25,999 bases of DNA from Enterobacteriaceae bacterium UBA2655 (GTDB taxonomy: Bacteria; Pseudomonadota; Gammaproteobacteria; Enterobacterales; Enterobacteriaceae): NCBI GenBank assembly GCA_002359495.1, contig DENB01000110.1, forward strand, positions 1 to 25,999, written 5' to 3'. The notes beneath the pieces were generated by a model. It saw nothing but the letters and a program-made list of their open reading frames with translations, had not been told where the DNA came from and did no database searches. The position numbers and the translations under genes are program-made. Below are positions 22,407 through 25,999 of the stretch, piece by piece; positions within the stretch are counted from its first letter, which is position 1, and every line of letters starts with the position of its first letter.

Positions 22407-24767
22407 TCAAAAAAGCCCCAGCTGCCCCGTTATCAGTGTAGCAAAGTCGCCCCCGACGAAAGGCAAAATGCCGTCGGCGATGGGCTGCAGCTGCTTAGTC
22501 ACATAATGATCGTAGTCCAGCGGCGTCACGCGCGCCTCCAGCGGTTCCGGCCCGGCGGTGGCCATCACATAGCGAATGCTGCCGCCTTTCTGGTATTGCA
22601 AAGGCCGTCCCAACTTACGGTTCTGTTCGTCGGCAAGCCGCGCGGCCCGCACATGCGGCGGCACGTTGCGCTCATACTCCTTCAGCGGCCGACGCAGCCG
22701 TTTTTTATAAACCAGCAGGTCGTCCAGCTCGCCCGCCAGCAGCTGCCGCACGGTGTCGCGTACATAATCCTGCCACGGCTGATTATGGAAAATGCGTGAG
22801 TAGAGCGCCTGCTGAAACTGCTGCGCCAGCGGCGTCCAGTCGGTGCGCACCGTCTCCAGGCCCTTGAATACCATGCGCTCGTCATCGCCCGTTCGGATCA
22901 AGCCGGCGTAACGCTTTTTACTGCCCTGCTCGGCGTTGCGGATAGTGGGCATCAGGAAACGACAGAAGTGGCTTTCATACTCCAGCTCCAGCGCGCTGGT
23001 CAGCCCATACTCCTGCTGCAAATGCGCGCGCCACCAGGCGTTGACTTTCTGCGCCAGCCGCTGACCGATCGCCGCCGCCTGCGCCTCCTCCTGCGCCGTT
23101 TTCAGCCAGACGAAGGTGGAGTCGGTGTCGCCATAGATCACCTCATAGCTTTCCTCTTCAATCAGCAGACGGGTTTGCTGCATGATCTCATGTCCGCGCA
23201 GCGTAATAGAGGAGGCGAGACGCGGATCGAAAAAGCGGCAGGCGCGGGTGCCGAGCACGCCGTAGAGGGCGTTCATGATAATTTTCAGCGCCTGCGACAG
23301 CGGTTTGTTGCCCTGTTTTTTCGCCGCCTCGCGTCCCTGCCAGATTTGGCTGACGATCTCCGGCAGGCAGTGGGTGCGCCGCGAGAAGCGCGCGCCGCGA
23401 AAGCCGGCAACGGAATCGGCGTCGTCGGGATGGGCCATGCCTTCGATCAGGCCGACAGGATCGATTAAAAAGGTGCGGATAATGGAGGGATAGAGGCTTT
23501 TATAATCCAGCACCAGCACCGATTCATACAGGCCCGGACGCGAATCCATCACGTAGCCGCCAGGGCTGGCCTCGACCGCCACTTCGCCGTGGCCGGGCGC
23601 CACAAAGCCGGCGCGATGCATGCGCGGGATGTAAAGGTGGCTGAAGGCGGCCACCGAGCCGCCGTGACGATCCGCCGCCAGGCCGTTCACCGCCGCGCGT
23701 TCCAGCAGAAAAGGCATAATCTCCGTTTTGTGGAATATGCGCGTAACCAGCTCGCAATCCTTCAGGTTATAGCGCGCCAGCGCCGGTTTATCGTTGGCGA
23801 AGCGCCAGTTGATCTCTTCCATACGCTGCCAGGGATTATCGATCGCTTTGCCTTCGCCGAGCAGCGTGCGCGCGACCGACTCCAGGCTAAAAGAGGGAAA
23901 ATCCCAAAAGGCGGACTTCAGCGCGTCGATGCCGTCGATAATCAGGCGGCCCGCCGCCTGCGCGAAGAACACGCCGGGCTTAAAGCCATGCTCGCGCCAC
24001 TCCAGCGTCTCCTGATGACGGCCAAGCCGCAGCGGGACGGCATAGCGATCGGCATGCTTTTGCAGCATACGTAGATCGAACTGCACCACGTTCCAGCCGA
24101 TGATAACGTCGGGATCGTGACGGGCGAACCAGGCGTTCAGCGCCTCCAGCAGCTGCGGACGGCTGTCGAGGTAGATCAATTCAAAGTCGAGTTCGCGGGC
24201 GTCGCCGTTCGGCGGCCCCAGCATATAGACCTGGCGCTGGCCGCAGCCTTCCAGCCCAATGCAGTAAAGCTCGCCGTGCTGAGTGGTTTCGATATCCAGC
24301 GATACCCATTTCAGCGGAGGACGATAGTCGGGATGAGGTTTCAGACGCGCATTAACCAGGCTGTCGCCCTGCGGCTCGCCGCTGAACCAGACCGGCGCGG
24401 TGATAAAACGCTCCATCAGAAAACGTTCCGGCGGACGAATATCCGCTTCATAGATCGGCACGCCGTTCTCCCGCAACAGTTTCTCCAGCCGTTGCAGCTG
24501 ACGCTGCTGGCGGCAGTAAAGCCCAAATACCGGGCGACGACGGAAATCTTTCAGCTGCAGCGGCGCAAGACGCAGCTGGCGCTCATCCTTCAGCAAGGTT
24601 TCCACCTGAGCCTGATACTCGACGGGAATAAAGGCGACCGACTCCTGAGGCGGCAACACCAGCCGCTGCGGGCCATTGTCGGTCGCCAGCCAGAAGATCA
24701 CTTCGCTGCCGTTTGCGCTATCGCGCCATTGACGGGTAAGCAGAAAACCTGCGCGTGGGCTGTTCAC
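22407..24767 (-). CDS. polB: DNA polymerase II
   Basis: Pol II (786 residues; E. coli 783) is a family B DNA polymerase with 3'-5' proofreading that restarts forks and bypasses some lesions during the SOS response. Exonuclease motifs are visible as [16 protein letters not shown] (Exo I), [12 protein letters not shown] (Exo II) and YNLKDCELV (Exo III). Polymerase motifs are [12 protein letters not shown] (motif A), [12 protein letters not shown] (motif B) and YGDTDSTF (motif C), then KKRYAGL. All catalytic acids are intact. The C-terminal QLGLF resembles the beta-clamp-binding tail. A LexA-like box overlaps the predicted promoter upstream. In E. coli the araBAD genes lie between polB and yabI; they are absent here. 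Confidence 0.97.
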   Translation of the reverse strand: MNSPRAGFLLTRQWRDSANGSEVIFWLATDNGPQRLVLPPQESVAFIPVEYQAQVETLLKDERQLRLAPLQLKDFRRRPVFGLYCRQQRQLQRLEKLLRENGVPIYEADIRPPERFLMERFITAPVWFSGEPQGDSLVNARLKPHPDYRPPLKWVSLDIETTQHGELYCIGLEGCGQRQVYMLGPPNGDARELDFELIYLDSRPQLLEALNAWFARHDPDVIIGWNVVQFDLRMLQKHADRYAVPLRLGRHQETLEWREHGFKPGVFFAQAAGRLIIDGIDALKSAFWDFPSFSLESVARTLLGEGKAIDNPWQRMEEINWRFANDKPALARYNLKDCELVTRIFHKTEIMPFLLERAAVNGLAADRHGGSVAAFSHLYIPRMHRAGFVAPGHGEVAVEASPGGYVMDSRPGLYESVLVLDYKSLYPSIIRTFLIDPVGLIEGMAHPDDADSVAGFRGARFSRRTHCLPEIVSQIWQGREAAKKQGNKPLSQALKIIMNALYGVLGTRACRFFDPRLASSITLRGHEIMQQTRLLIEEESYEVIYGDTDSTFVWLKTAQEEAQAAAIGQRLAQKVNAWWRAHLQQEYGLTSALELEYESHFCRFLMPTIRNAEQGSKKRYAGLIRTGDDERMVFKGLETVRTDWTPLAQQFQQALYSRIFHNQPWQDYVRDTVRQLLAGELDDLLVYKKRLRRPLKEYERNVPPHVRAARLADEQNRKLGRPLQYQKGGSIRYVMATAGPEPLEARVTPLDYDHYVTKQLQPIADGILPFVGGDFATLITGQLGLF

Positions 24768-24802
24768 GTTCTCTCCGGTGGGTCATCTGCGGAAAGTATA
24801 TC

Positions 24803-24838
24803 ATGGTTATTTATACAGTTCCGCGCTTGTCGCGCCAA
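24803..24838 (-). promoter_or_regulatory. polB promoter with LexA-like operator
   Basis: On the minus strand, TTGGCG (24838-24833) and TATAAA (24815-24810) are 17 bases apart and form a sigma-70 type promoter. The 16-mer CTGTATAAATAACCAT (24818-24803) overlaps the -10 and keeps a perfect left half of the LexA box (CTGTATA), with a weaker right half. E. coli polB (dinA) is LexA-regulated, so SOS control is likely. A TGA-TATACT extended -10 (24803-24795) is an alternative promoter element. Confidence 0.5.
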
Positions 24839-24839
24839 G

Positions 24840-24867
24840 TTGGGGATTGTCAACATATCACTACAAT
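24840..24867 (+). promoter_or_regulatory. Candidate yabI promoter
   Basis: TTGGGG (24840-24845) and TACAAT (24862-24867) are 16 bases apart on the plus strand, with a good -10 and a partial -35. They would start transcription about 60 bases ahead of yabI, back to back with the polB promoter. The match is modest. Confidence 0.3.
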
Positions 24868-24932
24868 TCTTACCTTGACGCTGTCGCGCAGGCTCAGGAC
24901 AATCCAGCCTGATGTTTCTGCTGAGGAAGGTT

Positions 24933-25697
24933 ATGGAAGCCTGGGTACAACACCTGATTACGCAGTCGCTGGAGTGGGCGCTGTTCGCCGTCGCGCTGGT
25001 GACGTTTCTCGAATCGCTTGCGCTGGTGGGATTGCTGCTGCCCGGCACGGTGCTGATGGCCAGCCTCGGCGCGCTGGTCGGCAGCGGGCAGATGGGGCTT
25101 TATCCCGCCTGGGCGGCCGGTTTGGTGGGGTGTCTGCTGGGCGACTGGATCTCCTACGGCATCGGCTGGAAATTCCAGGGCCCGCTGCACCGCTGGAAAT
25201 ACCTGAAAAAGTATCAGGGGCTGCTGGATAAAACCGAGCATGCGCTCTGGCAGCACAGCATGTTTACCATTCTGGTCGGACGCTTTGTCGGACCGACGCG
25301 CCCGCTGATCCCGCTGGTGGCCGGAATGCTGGAGCTGCCGGTGCGCAAATTTTTGCCGCCGAATCTGATCGGCTGTCTGTTCTGGACGCCGCTTTACCTC
25401 ATGCCGGGCATTCTGGCCGGCGTGGCGATCGACGTGCCGAAAGAAGATCAGAGCAGCGGTTTCAAATGGCTGCTGCTGCTGGTGGCGCTGGCGGTCTGGA
25501 TCGGCGTCTGGCTCTGCTGGCGCTGGTGGCGCAGCGGCAAAAGCGAAGACTGGGCGACGCCCTTGCTGACGCCGCAGCGCCTGCGCTGGCTGGCGCCGCT
25601 GGGGTTGCTGATCGCCGTCGCCGCCTTCGTCGCCATTCAGTTTCATCCGATGATGCCGACCTTTCGCCATCTGCTGGCCCAGGTTTTCTTCCGCTAA
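24933..25697 (+). CDS. yabI: DedA-family inner-membrane protein YabI
   Basis: The product (254 residues) belongs to the DedA/SNARE-associated family of polytopic inner-membrane proteins, linked to membrane homeostasis and, in recent work on the family, to undecaprenyl-phosphate recycling. Family signatures are the [18 protein letters not shown] segment, [10 protein letters not shown], and the conserved [17 protein letters not shown] loop with its essential arginines. About five or six hydrophobic segments are visible. I chose ATG 24933 ([12 protein letters not shown]), which follows GAGGAAGG and fits the E. coli N terminus. The upstream ATG at 24912 is less likely. It sits between polB and thiQ, and its stop codon overlaps that of the convergent thiQ. 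Confidence 0.92.
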   Translation: MEAWVQHLITQSLEWALFAVALVTFLESLALVGLLLPGTVLMASLGALVGSGQMGLYPAWAAGLVGCLLGDWISYGIGWKFQGPLHRWKYLKKYQGLLDKTEHALWQHSMFTILVGRFVGPTRPLIPLVAGMLELPVRKFLPPNLIGCLFWTPLYLMPGILAGVAIDVPKEDQSSGFKWLLLLVALAVWIGVWLCWRWWRSGKSEDWATPLLTPQRLRWLAPLGLLIAVAAFVAIQFHPMMPTFRHLLAQVFFR

Positions 25698-25999
25698 CGC
25701 AGCGGGATGCCGAGCACGTCGGCTTCCCGCGTCTCTCCCGACAGCAACTGCGCGGTCGCGCCGTCCCAGTAAATGCGGCCGTCCACCACCACCAGACTGC
25801 GCGGGGCGATCTGCGCCGCGTCTTCCAGACTGTGCGACACCATCAGTAGCGTAATATCGCGCTCCTCGCACACGCTGTTCACCAGCTGCAGCATCTCTTT
25901 ACGCAGCGCCGGATCGAGGGCGGAAAAGGGCTCATCCAGCAGCAGCACCGGCTGCTGGCGCAGCAGGCAGCGCGCCAGGGCGACGCGCTGGCGCTGGCC
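25694..25999 (-). CDS. thiQ: Thiamine ABC transporter ATP-binding protein, C-terminal part
   Basis: This is the 3' end (about 101 residues) of an ABC transporter ATPase, open at the right edge. The frame extends to the window end and starts inside the signature region ([13 protein letters not shown]), followed by Walker B ([14 protein letters not shown]) and the H-loop ([12 protein letters not shown]). The family alone does not fix the substrate. The position directly after yabI on the opposite strand is where E. coli has thiQ of the thiBPQ thiamine/TPP uptake system, and the short C-terminal end (VLGIPLR) also fits. thiP and thiB would be expected beyond the window. Confidence 0.88.
   Translation of the reverse strand, partial: GQRQRVALARCLLRQQPVLLLDEPFSALDPALRKEMLQLVNSVCEERDITLLMVSHSLEDAAQIAPRSLVVVDGRIYWDGATAQLLSGETREADVLGIPLR

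Overview
This window looks like chromosome of a gram-negative member of the Enterobacterales. The proteins encoded by folA, rsmA, apaG, apaH, pdxA, surA, lptD, djlA, rluA, rapA and polB closely resemble their Escherichia coli counterparts as I remember them and lie in the same relative order. Third codon positions are GC-rich by eye. An Erwiniaceae-type genome (Pantoea, Erwinia or Mixta) would fit, but I cannot fix the genus without a search. No rRNA, tRNA, CRISPR array, insertion sequence or prophage gene was recognised.

Layout. The left edge (1-1059) is the 3' end of carB. It is followed by a general porin gene, a convergent small DUF805 membrane protein gene and folA. From about 3640 to 10740 lies a catabolic island that E. 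coli does not have between folA and apaH. It holds a leader with a BglG-type ribonucleic antiterminator (RAT) overlapping a terminator, then an OprD-type porin, an exported SurE-family phosphatase, a BglG-type antiterminator protein, a second RAT/terminator, a BglF-type PTS permease (IIBCA) and a GH1 6-phospho-beta-glucosidase. From 10778 to 17563 the minus strand carries the conserved cluster lptD-surA-pdxA-rsmA-apaG-apaH (outer-membrane assembly, vitamin B6 synthesis, ribosome maturation and Ap4A hydrolysis). djlA is divergent from lptD. rluA, rapA and polB follow on the minus strand, then yabI (DedA family) on the plus strand. The cut-off 3' end of thiQ lies on the minus strand at the right edge.

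How it works together. The island reads as an aryl-beta-glucoside or beta-glucoside utilisation operon. A porin admits the substrate through the outer membrane, BglF phosphorylates and imports it, and the GH1 enzyme cleaves the 6-phospho-glucoside. BglG is inferred to let RNA polymerase pass both terminators when substrate is present. The unusual parts are the position of the porin and an exported SurE-like phosphatase ahead of bglG, both placed under the first antiterminator. This is the best candidate in the window for a little-described system. The rest is conserved housekeeping DNA with a few regulatory details: a LexA-like box overlapping a polB promoter, a small open reading frame overlapping the folA start codon, and competing hairpins after folA.
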